A stretch of 5,132 bases of DNA from CAISDA01 sp050258555 (GTDB lineage: Bacteria; Bacteroidota; Ignavibacteria; UBA10030; UBA8401). Positions 1 through 5,132 of this stretch are shown one piece after another (position 1 is the stretch's first letter; every line of letters starts with the position of its first letter). Below the pieces are notes generated by a model. The model was not told where the DNA came from and ran no database searches. It saw only the letters and a list, made by a program, of their open reading frames with translations. The position numbers and the translations under genes were made by a program. The DNA is taken from positions 1 through 5,132 of the forward strand of contig JBLMZA010000013.1 in the NCBI GenBank assembly GCA_050258555.1. The letters are read 5' to 3'.

Positions 1-514
1 TTTTTTTCGGCGTCGAGACGGGATGATCCGCCACGCCTTCGATGCCGACCGTGACGCCGAAGCGTTCCGCCTCTGCCGCAAGTTCCGCAATGCTCTTGAG
101 CGACTGCGCAAACGCGGCCTCCGAGTGATTGTCGGGATGCGGCAGATAGTCCGCATTGACGGAGCCGGTTTCAAGCGCGACGAGTCCGCAGCCGAAATCG
201 CGGGCGAAGCGCAGATGCTCCTTGAAGAGTCCGAGCAGCGACCGGCGTACGGCCGGATCGGGATGGATCGGATTCACATAGCATCCGAGCACGGCGATCT
301 GGACGCCGTGCCTGTGGAAGGCGCCGCCGATGTCGAAGGCAAGCCCCGGATTCAGAAGTCCCGGACGCAGCGCAAGCCCGGCGATGGCTTTGCCCGGAGC
401 GAGCTGCGCGCACACCATGCCGGCCTCTGCAATCGAGGCGGCAAGCTCTTCGGCCGGCAGGCAGCCGAAATCGTGCGCGCGGACGCCGATGCGGAGTGAT
501 GCGGGCGAACTCAT
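1..514 (-). CDS. Sugar phosphate isomerase/epimerase-family TIM-barrel protein (partial, 3' end outside window)
   Basis: The minus strand is open from an ATG at 514 to the window edge (171 codons), with no stop. I read it as a xylose-isomerase-like TIM barrel (AP endonuclease 2 / COG1082 type). The start RIGVRAHDFG fits strand 1, AVLGCYVNPIHPD (residues 74-86) and FKEHLRFARDFGC (97-109) are typical of this family, and ALETGSVNADY (113-123) and GIEGVADHP (157-165) carry the likely metal or catalytic acids Glu115 and Glu159, with His164 nearby. Family members are usually about 250-300 residues, so roughly a third is missing. The start overlaps the hydrolase stop as ATGA, and an AGAAGG stretch seven bases upstream can serve as a weak ribosome binding site, so the two genes are probably co-translated. 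The family interconverts or epimerises sugars, sugar phosphates or keto-sugars in the cytoplasm. The substrate cannot be read here; the neighbour suggests a uronic-acid or rhamnose derivative. Family call firm, reaction unknown. Confidence 0.85.
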   Translation of the reverse strand, partial: MSSPASLRIGVRAHDFGCLPAEELAASIAEAGMVCAQLAPGKAIAGLALRPGLLNPGLAFDIGGAFHRHGVQIAVLGCYVNPIHPDPAVRRSLLGLFKEHLRFARDFGCGLVALETGSVNADYLPHPDNHSEAAFAQSLKSIAELAAEAERFGVTVGIEGVADHPVSTPKK

Positions 515-1593
515 CGGCCGGCCTTCTGCTGGTGGATGTATTCGCTCAACATGAGCAGCGTCAACCCCTGGCCGTAGAGGGTCGGATAGCATGTGAGTTT
601 GCCATAGGCGTCGATCGTCGGCATGATCGGCGTGCCTCCCGATACGCCCTGCACCGCCCCGTCGGAATTGATCATGCCTGACGCCGCTTCCATCGCAGCG
701 ATGGCGCGCGGCATGCATGCCGAATCCAGCATCGAGAGACGGACGGCCTTCATGATGCCGGCGGCGAACCCCGCGCTGCCCGATGTCTCCTGATAAAAAT
801 CGGGCCGCGTCATCACCGTGTGCCACAATCCGTTTTCCGCCTGGAAGCTCAGGATGCCGTCGACGAGCTTCCGGTAGCGCACAAGAAGCTCTTCCGGCGC
901 TTCGGCCAGACCCTTCAATGTCTCGATGATGATCGGCGCGCCGATCACCGCCCACGAATTCCCGCGCGTCCACAAGGCGCCGGACATGTGATGCTTTCCG
1001 ATGCAATGATATCCGTGATAGAGCACGCCGGTCTCCTCGTCCTGCAGCAGCTGCAGATGCGCCAGAAGCTGGCGGAAAACTTCCTTCGCCATCACGCTAT
1101 CGGAGGTCATCTTCGCCGTGCGCGAGAGAAAGACCAGCGCCATGAAGACCGTATCGGCCCACACCTCATCCGAGACCGAGGCGCCATGGAAGAACACGCC
1201 ATCCTTCGATCTGCCGGCGTTCGCCATCACCCACTGCGCATAGTCGAAGGCCGTGTCGCGGTAAAAGGCATCGTTCGTCCGCTCATACATCTGGGGATAG
1301 ATCGCCAGCGGCGTCAGATAGTTCACGTGGTCCTTCTTCGCGCACTGGTGCTTGTTCCGCGCAATCCACTGCGCAATGTATTCGAGCACATGGGGATCAC
1401 GGCTTTTTTCATAGTAGTCGGAGATGGCGATCATGCCGACGCCCGCGTTCCAGTCCCAATCGTCGATATCCATTCCCCAGCTTGCGGGATCATGGTCCAC
1501 CTCGTTGGCGATCTCCCGCGATATTCCCGCCGTGCCTTTCTTCATGTATTCGTACACACGCTTCGCTTTTTCCTGCGCCGTCGCGACATCCAT
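511..1593 (-). CDS. Glycoside hydrolase family 105 protein (unsaturated rhamnogalacturonyl/glucuronyl hydrolase-like)
   Basis: 360 residues, close to the family norm of about 370, and no visible signal peptide, so probably cytoplasmic. GH105 enzymes (for example YteR of Bacillus subtilis) remove the terminal 4,5-unsaturated uronic acid that lyases leave on pectin, rhamnogalacturonan or related oligosaccharides, by hydrating the double bond. The (alpha/alpha)6-barrel landmarks appear in order: DDWDWNAGVG (44-53), NYLTPLAIYP (91-100), GVFFHGASVSDEVWADTVFM (132-151), TGVLYHGYH (188-196), LWTRGNSW (207-214) and GLWHTV then QETSGSAGFAAGI (255-260, 268-280). Asp147 in WAD matches the general acid/base Asp143 of YteR. 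Asn91 stands where YteR has Asp88. I chose the start at 1593 because AAGGAGGT lies six bases upstream; the frame stays open to 1749 but that extension has no family similarity. First gene of an operon with the downstream TIM-barrel gene. Exact substrate is not certain. Confidence 0.9.
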   Translation of the reverse strand: MDVATAQEKAKRVYEYMKKGTAGISREIANEVDHDPASWGMDIDDWDWNAGVGMIAISDYYEKSRDPHVLEYIAQWIARNKHQCAKKDHVNYLTPLAIYPQMYERTNDAFYRDTAFDYAQWVMANAGRSKDGVFFHGASVSDEVWADTVFMALVFLSRTAKMTSDSVMAKEVFRQLLAHLQLLQDEETGVLYHGYHCIGKHHMSGALWTRGNSWAVIGAPIIIETLKGLAEAPEELLVRYRKLVDGILSFQAENGLWHTVMTRPDFYQETSGSAGFAAGIMKAVRLSMLDSACMPRAIAAMEAASGMINSDGAVQGVSGGTPIMPTIDAYGKLTCYPTLYGQGLTLLMLSEYIHQQKAGR

Positions 1594-1600
1594 GCCTGAA

Positions 1601-1607
1601 CCTCCTT
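1601..1607 (-). promoter_or_regulatory. Strong Shine-Dalgarno site of the GH105 gene
   Basis: On the minus strand this reads AAGGAGG, continuing into T, with six to seven bases before the ATG at 1593. It is a near-perfect match to the anti-Shine-Dalgarno sequence and decides the start, ruling out the 52-residue upstream extension of the open frame. Confidence 0.8.
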
Positions 1608-1620
1608 CATGATAATCATG
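1608..1620. promoter_or_regulatory. Perfect 6-1-6 palindrome next to the GH105 start; possible operator
   Basis: CATGAT-A-ATCATG is a perfect inverted repeat around one central base, lying directly against the ribosome binding site of the hydrolase gene. Its core TGATAATCA resembles half of the Fur/PerR 7-1-7 box: 9 of 14 defined positions fit either consensus when the 15-base window is centred on 1614. It overlaps the proposed -10 element. It could be a Fur-family site or the site of an unrelated sugar regulator; the sequence alone does not decide. Confidence 0.4.
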
Positions 1621-1643
1621 CTTTGTGCTGAAATTGAAGTAAA
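1615..1643 (-). promoter_or_regulatory. Candidate promoter for the GH105 operon
   Basis: Read on the minus strand, TTTACT (1643-1638) and CATGAT (1620-1615) are separated by exactly 17 bases. Each matches four of six consensus positions. Transcription would begin a few bases upstream of the Shine-Dalgarno site, giving a very short leader, and the -10 element would lie inside the palindrome at 1608-1620. A second possible -10 (TAAAAT, 1793-1788) has no good -35 partner. Weak call by eye. Confidence 0.3.
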
Positions 1644-1876
1644 AATACGCATATCTGCGCTCTTTTTCCATACGGAACGGAACGACCGTCTCCTTCCCGC
1701 ATGCCTCCCGCACGCCGCAACGCCTCATTTCCCGACCGGAAAGAGCCATTCGACCGTGATTTTCAGCATTTTTTCGGAATGAGCGGTATTTTATTTAGTT
1801 AATCCATTTTCCACATATTAAAATATTGCATCGCGCCGGTGCATGCCCCCTGCACAGCCGTCGCGCGCGCCCATGC

Positions 1877-1905
1877 TTGCTATTCACAAATAAAGTCCGT
1901 ATCCT
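1877..1905 (+). promoter_or_regulatory. Candidate sigma-70-type promoter of the perR-like/katG operon
   Basis: TTGCTA (1877-1882) and TATCCT (1900-1905) are spaced by 17 bases; each matches four of six consensus positions. Initiation would fall near 1912, giving a leader of about 30 bases before the ATG at 1941. The palindrome at 1921-1931 would then lie just downstream of the start point, a position where a repressor could block transcription. No promoter is obvious between the regulator and katG, so this one probably serves both. Confidence 0.45.
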
Positions 1906-1920
1906 AACGGAGAATCATTC

Positions 1921-1931
1921 CTATTTAATAG
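1921..1931. promoter_or_regulatory. Perfect 5-1-5 palindrome before the PerR-like gene; possible autoregulatory operator
   Basis: CTATT-T-AATAG is a perfect inverted repeat ten bases upstream of the regulator's ATG. AT pairs further out (1917-1918 with 1934-1935) extend the symmetry with mismatches. About half the positions of the PerR box consensus TTATAATnATTATAA fit. The 8-base direct repeat TCATTCCT flanks it on both sides (1915-1922 and 1932-1939), 17 bases apart, close to one and a half helical turns. Position and symmetry suggest autoregulation of the operon; this is inference. Confidence 0.4.
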
Positions 1932-1940
1932 TCATTCCTC

Positions 1941-2468
1941 ATGACACAGAAACAGCACAGAACCGAATTGAAGGACCGCCGGCTCAAGGTGACACCGCAG
2001 CGCCTGGCGGTGCTTGAAGCGCTCCGCAGTCTGCACGATCATCCGACGGCCGATAAGATCAAGGATCATGTCGTGAAGCATCATCCTCACATCGCCGTCG
2101 GCACCATCTACAAGACGCTCGAAACGTTTATCGAAAGAGGACTGGTCCGGAAGGTGAAGACCGAGGACGGCGTCATGCGCTACGACGCCGTCCTGGAGAA
2201 ACATCATCACCTGTATTGCGAAACAACGGAACGTATCGAAGATTACGTCGACGAGACACTCAACCGGCTGCTCGAGGAGTATTTCCGGAAAAAGAAAATC
2301 CCCCGCTTCACGGTGAAGGACGTCCGGCTTCAGATCATCGGCACGTTCAATGGCACACACACTACTAATCGAAAGGAGCATGAAGATGAGTCAGGAAAGC
2401 ACATGTCCGGTCGCACACGGCTCGCGCAGAGGCACGTCGAATCGAGAGTGGTGGCCAAATCAACTTGA
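1941..2468 (+). CDS. PerR-like Fur-family peroxide-responsive regulator lacking zinc-site cysteines
   Basis: 175 residues; Fur-family proteins are usually 135-150. Fur and PerR proteins are metal-dependent dimeric repressors. The N-terminal winged helix (about 10-75) holds VTPQRLAVLEAL (17-28) and the recognition-helix stretch VGTIYKTLETF (53-63). Relative to B. subtilis PerR, the regulatory-site ligands are all present: His34 (in HPTAD), Asp82, His88, His90 and Asp101. Asp rather than Glu at the last position is the usual PerR mark. Of the two CXXC pairs that hold structural zinc, only Cys93 remains; Thr96, Phe136 and Thr139 replace the rest. The domain should end near residue 137, and the last ~38 residues are an unfamiliar tail, partly encoded over the katG start. 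ATG 1941 is the only plausible start, because an in-frame TAG lies at 1929, yet no Shine-Dalgarno site precedes it. It overlaps katG by 83 bases. PerR rather than Fur function is inferred from the ligands and from katG. Confidence 0.85.
   Translation: MTQKQHRTELKDRRLKVTPQRLAVLEALRSLHDHPTADKIKDHVVKHHPHIAVGTIYKTLETFIERGLVRKVKTEDGVMRYDAVLEKHHHLYCETTERIEDYVDETLNRLLEEYFRKKKIPRFTVKDVRLQIIGTFNGTHTTNRKEHEDESGKHMSGRTRLAQRHVESRVVAKST
2375..2378 (+). promoter_or_regulatory. Shine-Dalgarno site of katG inside the regulator gene
   Basis: GGAG, within the longer AAAGGAG, lies seven bases before ATG 2386 but only one base before ATG 2380. The spacing therefore favours 2386 as the start. Because it sits inside the upstream coding sequence, katG initiation is likely coupled to translation of the regulator. 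Confidence 0.7.
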
Positions 2469-4572
2469 CCTGAGCGTCCTCCATCAGCACGCGCCGGCGT
2501 CCAATCCGATGGGACCCGGATTCAACTACGCGGAAGAATTCAAAACGCTCGATCTCGAGGCGCTGAAAAAAGACCTCACGGCACTGATGACGGACTCGCA
2601 GGAGTGGTGGCCCGCCGACTGGGGACATTACGGCGGACTCTTCATCCGGATGGCATGGCACAGCGCCGGCACATACCGCACGGCCGACGGCCGGGGCGGC
2701 GCAAGCCGGGGAAGCCAGCGTTTTGCGCCGCTCAACAGCTGGCCGGATAACTGCAACCTGGACAAGGCGCGGCGTCTCTTGTGGCCGATCAAGCGGAAAT
2801 ACGGCAATAAGATTTCCTGGGCCGATCTGATGATCCTGGCCGGCAACTGCGCGCTCGAATCGATGGGCTTCAGGACGTTCGGATTCGGCGGGGGCCGCGA
2901 GGATATCTGGGAGCCCGAAGCGGATATCTACTGGGGCAAGGAACAGGCGTGGCTCGGCGACACGCGCTACAGCGGCGAGCGCGAACTCGAGAATCCCCTG
3001 GCTGCCGTGCAGATGGGATTGATCTATGTGAATCCCGAAGGACCCAACGGCAATCCCGATCCCGTCGCATCGGGCCGCGACGTGCGCGAAACATTCGCGC
3101 GCATGGCCATGAGCGATGAGGAAACCGTCGCGCTTGTGGCGGGCGGACACACATTCGGCAAGGCGCACGGCGCCGGGGATCCGAAATTGGTCGGACCCGA
3201 ACCCGAAGGCGCGGAGCTCGAGCATCAGGGACTCGGCTGGATGAACCGCTTCGGCACAGGCATCGGCGTGCACACCACGACAAGCGGCATTGAAGGCGCC
3301 TGGAAACCCCATCCCACCCGGTGGGATAACGGCTACTTCGAGACGCTCTTCGGCCATGAATGGGAGCTCGTCAAGAGTCCCGCCGGCGCCTTCCAATGGC
3401 TGGCCAAGGATGTGAAGGAAGAAGACATGATCCCCGATGCGCACGATCCTTCGAAAAAGCACCGCCCGATGATGACCACCGCGGATCTCTCGCTGCGCTT
3501 CGATCCGGGATTCGAGCCGATCGCGCGCCGCTTCCGCGACGATCCCCAGGCCTTTGCCGACGCGTTTGCGCGCGCATGGTTCAAGCTGACGCATCGGGAC
3601 ATGGGACCGAAGTCGCGCTACCTCGGACCCGATGTGCCCGAAGAAGATCTTTTGTGGCAGGATCCGCTTCCTCCAATCGATCATGCGCTCATCGATAAAG
3701 AAGACGAATCCGCGCTCAAAGCCGCGATCATGGCTTCCGGTCTCACGATTCCGGAACTCATCAAAACGGCCTGGGCGTCGGCTTCGACATTCCGGGGCTC
3801 GGACAGGCGCGGCGGAGCCAACGGCGCGCGCATCCGCCTTGCGCCGCAAAAGGACTGGGAGGTCAACGAGCCCGCGCAGCTGTCAAAAGTGTTGGAGGTG
3901 CTTGAGCGTATTCAGCGGGACTTCAATTCCTCCCGCACGGATGGAAAGAACGTGTCCATGGCCGATCTCATCGTGCTTGCGGGCAACGCGGCCGTTGAAG
4001 CCGCCGCGAAATCGGCCGGCTATGATGTCACGGTTCCCTTCACGCCCGGACGCACCGACGCTTCCCAGGATCAGACCGATACCGAGTCCTTTGCCGTCCT
4101 CGAGCCGCAGGCCGACGGATTCCGCAATTATCAGAAGAAGGCGTTCACCATGTCGCCCGAAGAATTGCTCGTCGATAAGGCGCAGCTCCTCACGTTGAGC
4201 GCGCCGGAGATGACCGTGCTGGTGGGAGGCTTGCGCGTGCTCGGCGCCAACGCCGGAGGCTCGACGCACGGCGTCCTCACGGAGCGGATCGGGGTGCTCA
4301 CCAACGACTTCTTCGTCAATCTGCTGACGATGGAAACGGAGTGGAAACCCATGGCCGGGGTTGCCGACGCATTCGAAGGGCGGGACCGGAAGACATGCGC
4401 GCACAAATGGACCGCGACGCGCGTCGATCTTGTCTTCGGTTCGCATTCGCAATTGCGCGCGCTCTCCGAAGTCTATGCGCAGGAAGACGGCAGGGAAAAA
4501 TTCGTGCGCGATTTCGTTGCGGCATGGACGAAGGTCATGAACTTGGACAGGTTCGACATACGCGGCAATTGA
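2386..4572 (+). CDS. katG: Bifunctional catalase-peroxidase KatG
   Basis: 728 residues, full length for KatG (720-740). This heme enzyme breaks down hydrogen peroxide by catalase (2 H2O2 to 2 H2O and O2) and also acts as a broad peroxidase in the cytoplasm. The N-terminal heme domain has the distal triad Arg88, Trp91, His92 in RMAWHSAGTYR, and the proximal His255 in VAGGHTFGKAHG with its partner Asp367 in TTADLSLRF. The Met-Tyr-Trp cross-link needed for catalase activity can form from Trp91, Tyr214 (GLIYVNPEGPNG) and Met240 (ARMAMSDEE). Arg404 in THRDMGPKSRYLGP matches the mobile arginine (Arg418 in the Mycobacterium tuberculosis enzyme). The duplicated heme-free C-terminal domain follows from about residue 430, with the mirrored motif TAWASASTFRGSDRRGGANG. 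Start 2386 is chosen for Shine-Dalgarno spacing and for the usual beginning (MSQESTCPVAHG); the frame is open from 2350. It overlaps the PerR-like gene and is followed by a terminator. Likely repressed by that regulator until peroxide appears. Confidence 0.98.
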   Translation: MSQESTCPVAHGSRRGTSNREWWPNQLDLSVLHQHAPASNPMGPGFNYAEEFKTLDLEALKKDLTALMTDSQEWWPADWGHYGGLFIRMAWHSAGTYRTADGRGGASRGSQRFAPLNSWPDNCNLDKARRLLWPIKRKYGNKISWADLMILAGNCALESMGFRTFGFGGGREDIWEPEADIYWGKEQAWLGDTRYSGERELENPLAAVQMGLIYVNPEGPNGNPDPVASGRDVRETFARMAMSDEETVALVAGGHTFGKAHGAGDPKLVGPEPEGAELEHQGLGWMNRFGTGIGVHTTTSGIEGAWKPHPTRWDNGYFETLFGHEWELVKSPAGAFQWLAKDVKEEDMIPDAHDPSKKHRPMMTTADLSLRFDPGFEPIARRFRDDPQAFADAFARAWFKLTHRDMGPKSRYLGPDVPEEDLLWQDPLPPIDHALIDKEDESALKAAIMASGLTIPELIKTAWASASTFRGSDRRGGANGARIRLAPQKDWEVNEPAQLSKVLEVLERIQRDFNSSRTDGKNVSMADLIVLAGNAAVEAAAKSAGYDVTVPFTPGRTDASQDQTDTESFAVLEPQADGFRNYQKKAFTMSPEELLVDKAQLLTLSAPEMTVLVGGLRVLGANAGGSTHGVLTERIGVLTNDFFVNLLTMETEWKPMAGVADAFEGRDRKTCAHKWTATRVDLVFGSHSQLRALSEVYAQEDGREKFVRDFVAAWTKVMNLDRFDIRGN

Positions 4573-4603
4573 AGCGCCCGAGAACGGTGCGCACGTGAAC
4601 ATG

Positions 4604-4637
4604 AAAAAAGGCGGACGCCGTATGTTCGCCTTTTTTT
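4604..4637 (+). terminator. Rho-independent terminator of the perR-like/katG operon
   Basis: The arms GGCGGAC (4610-4616) and GTTCGCC (4624-4630) pair with one G-U pair around a 7-base loop. The A-run before the hairpin (4604-4609) pairs with the T-run after it (4631-4637). The seven-T tract follows directly, as expected for an intrinsic terminator. It begins about 30 bases after the katG stop. The A-run would also give a T tract on the minus strand, so it may work in both directions. Confidence 0.9.
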
Positions 4638-4668
4638 ATTCCCGCCCGAACCATGCATGCACCGAGGC

Positions 4669-4724
4669 TTGATAAAATGCCTTCCGATACGCATATTGTT
4701 GTCACATTTTTTATTTCTTATGAT
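4669..4724 (+). promoter_or_regulatory. Candidate promoter region of the phosphofructokinase gene
   Basis: Two overlapping candidates are visible in this AT-rich gap. TTGATA (4669-4674) with CATATT (4692-4697), spacing 17, would give a leader of roughly 20 bases. TTGTTG (4696-4701) with TATGAT (4719-4724), spacing also 17, has the better -10 but lies so close to the start codon that the transcript would be leaderless or would miss it. I favour the first if a leader is needed. Both were found by eye. Confidence 0.4.
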
Positions 4725-5132
4725 ATGATGAATCAGCAATCAATAGCCATTTTCTGCGGAGGCGGCCCGGCCCCCGGCATCAACACCGTCATCAGTTCCG
4801 TGGCGCGTCCCTTCCTCACGAGCGGCTACCGTGTGATCGGCGTGCATGACGGCTTCAAGGGACTCCTGAGCCCTGCGCCCGATACGGTCGACATCGATTT
4901 CGACTATGCCGATCGGATCTTCAGCCTCGGCGGCTCCTCATTGCGCATGAGCCGCTTCAAGCCGAAGGAATCGGATTTCACGAGCGCCTTCTTCAAGGAA
5001 CACAATATCAAACTGCTCGTCTCCATCGGCGGAGACGATACGGCCTCGTCGGCCTCGCGTCTGGCGGATTTTCTGGCGAAGGAACATCTGGATGTACGCG
5101 CGATCCATGTGCCGAAAACGATCGACAACGAT
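4725..5132 (+). CDS. Pyrophosphate-type 6-phosphofructokinase (partial, 3' end outside window)
   Basis: The first 136 codons of a phosphofructokinase, open to the window edge. The N-terminal nucleotide/PPi loop is IAIFCGGGPAPGINT (7-21), followed by HDGFKGLL (41-48), LGGSSLRMSR (68-77), IGGDDT (101-106) and PKTIDND (130-136), which holds the catalytic base Asp134. ATP-dependent enzymes such as E. coli PfkA have Gly104 and Gly124 where this protein has Asp105 and Lys131. That pair marks the PPi-dependent enzymes, which reversibly convert fructose 6-phosphate and PPi to fructose 1,6-bisphosphate and phosphate. ATG 4725 and ATG 4728 are adjacent and neither has a Shine-Dalgarno site. An in-frame ATG at 4677 has GAGG nine bases upstream, but the 16 extra codons are AT-rich at the third position, unlike the rest, so I read them as promoter DNA. 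Family call firm, PPi specificity strong, start less certain. Confidence 0.9.
   Translation, partial: MMNQQSIAIFCGGGPAPGINTVISSVARPFLTSGYRVIGVHDGFKGLLSPAPDTVDIDFDYADRIFSLGGSSLRMSRFKPKESDFTSAFFKEHNIKLLVSIGGDDTASSASRLADFLAKEHLDVRAIHVPKTIDND

Larger units (their letters stand above)
1594..1940. other. Divergent intergenic region without a gene
   Basis: This 347-base gap separates the leftward hydrolase operon from the rightward regulator-katG operon. I see no supportable coding region or structural RNA. The part from about 1770 to 1830 is AT-rich and includes the imperfectly centred repeat ATATT-AA-AATAT (1817-1828). Further right, GTGCA and TGCAC (1839-1843, 1851-1855) form a short hairpin with a 7-base loop. 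TCCCGCA occurs twice, 11 bases apart (1695-1701, 1706-1712). Promoter and operator candidates are listed separately. Confidence 0.7.

Noticed and set aside
23..499. Plus-strand open frame of 158 codons at the left edge
   Set aside because: It is a shadow of the minus-strand TIM-barrel gene, which is open across the whole stretch and reads as a conserved family.
820..1599. Plus-strand open frame of 259 codons opposite the GH105 gene
   Set aside because: The minus-strand reading has all GH105 landmarks and a strong ribosome binding site. The antisense reading is Arg/His-rich with no family likeness.
1594..1749. N-terminal extension of the GH105 protein to a start at 1749
   Set aside because: The 52 residues do not resemble the family, no ribosome binding site precedes 1749, and the site at 1601-1607 fixes the start at 1593.
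1839..1855. Hairpin GTGCA/TGCAC as a terminator or attenuator
   Set aside because: The stem has only five pairs and no T tract follows on either strand.
2350..2385. Earlier katG starts at 2350 or 2380
   Set aside because: 2350 has no ribosome binding site and 2380 is only one base from GGAG. The start at 2386 has correct spacing and the usual KatG N-terminus.
2335..2385. A frameshift hiding the second CXXC pair of the PerR-like protein
   Set aside because: Reading the neighbouring frame across this stretch gives no CXXC, and the residues before it (VKDVRLQIIG) match a normal Fur-family C-terminus, so the cysteines are truly absent.
2365..3849. Long minus-strand open frame (494 codons) opposite katG
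   Set aside because: It is antisense to an intact, unmistakable catalase-peroxidase. Its translation is rich in Arg, Ala and Gly with no recognisable motif, as expected from the high GC third positions of katG.
1..5132. tRNA, rRNA, CRISPR array, insertion sequence or riboswitch
   Set aside because: I saw no cloverleaf, no regularly spaced repeats, no transposase motifs or terminal inverted repeats, and no long structured leader.

Overview
The window is bacterial chromosomal DNA: GC-rich genes separated by AT-rich intergenic gaps, Shine-Dalgarno sites in front of some genes, and a Rho-independent terminator. The lineage cannot be fixed from these genes. A plant-polysaccharide hydrolase, a PPi-type phosphofructokinase and a PerR-like regulator without zinc cysteines would suit a saccharolytic bacterium of, for example, the Spirochaetota, Bacteroidota or PVC groups, but this is a weak inference.

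Left arm (1-1593, minus strand): a two-gene carbohydrate operon. A family GH105 unsaturated glucuronyl/galacturonyl hydrolase (start at 1593) is followed, through a 4-base ATGA overlap, by a xylose-isomerase-like TIM-barrel protein (sugar phosphate isomerase/epimerase family) that runs off the left edge. The hydrolase would release unsaturated uronic acids from pectin- or rhamnogalacturonan-type oligosaccharides. The second protein probably acts on the released sugar or a derivative.

Divergent intergenic region (1594-1940): no gene is supported. It holds candidate promoters for both directions and two perfect odd-length palindromes. One lies beside the hydrolase ribosome binding site, the other between the regulator's promoter and its start codon.

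Centre (1941-4637, plus strand): an oxidative-stress operon. A PerR-like Fur-family regulator overlaps the start of katG by 83 bases in a different frame. KatG is a full-length bifunctional catalase-peroxidase with every key heme-pocket residue present. A clear intrinsic terminator closes the unit. The simplest model is a peroxide-sensing repressor that controls itself and katG from one promoter.

Right edge (4638-5132): a short AT-rich promoter region and the first 136 codons of a phosphofructokinase with the two sequence marks of the pyrophosphate-dependent type.

No new multi-gene system was found. The points most worth a second look are the regulator (sensing ligands kept, zinc cysteines lost, tail read out of frame through the katG start), the two palindromes, and the lack of Shine-Dalgarno sites in front of the regulator and the phosphofructokinase.
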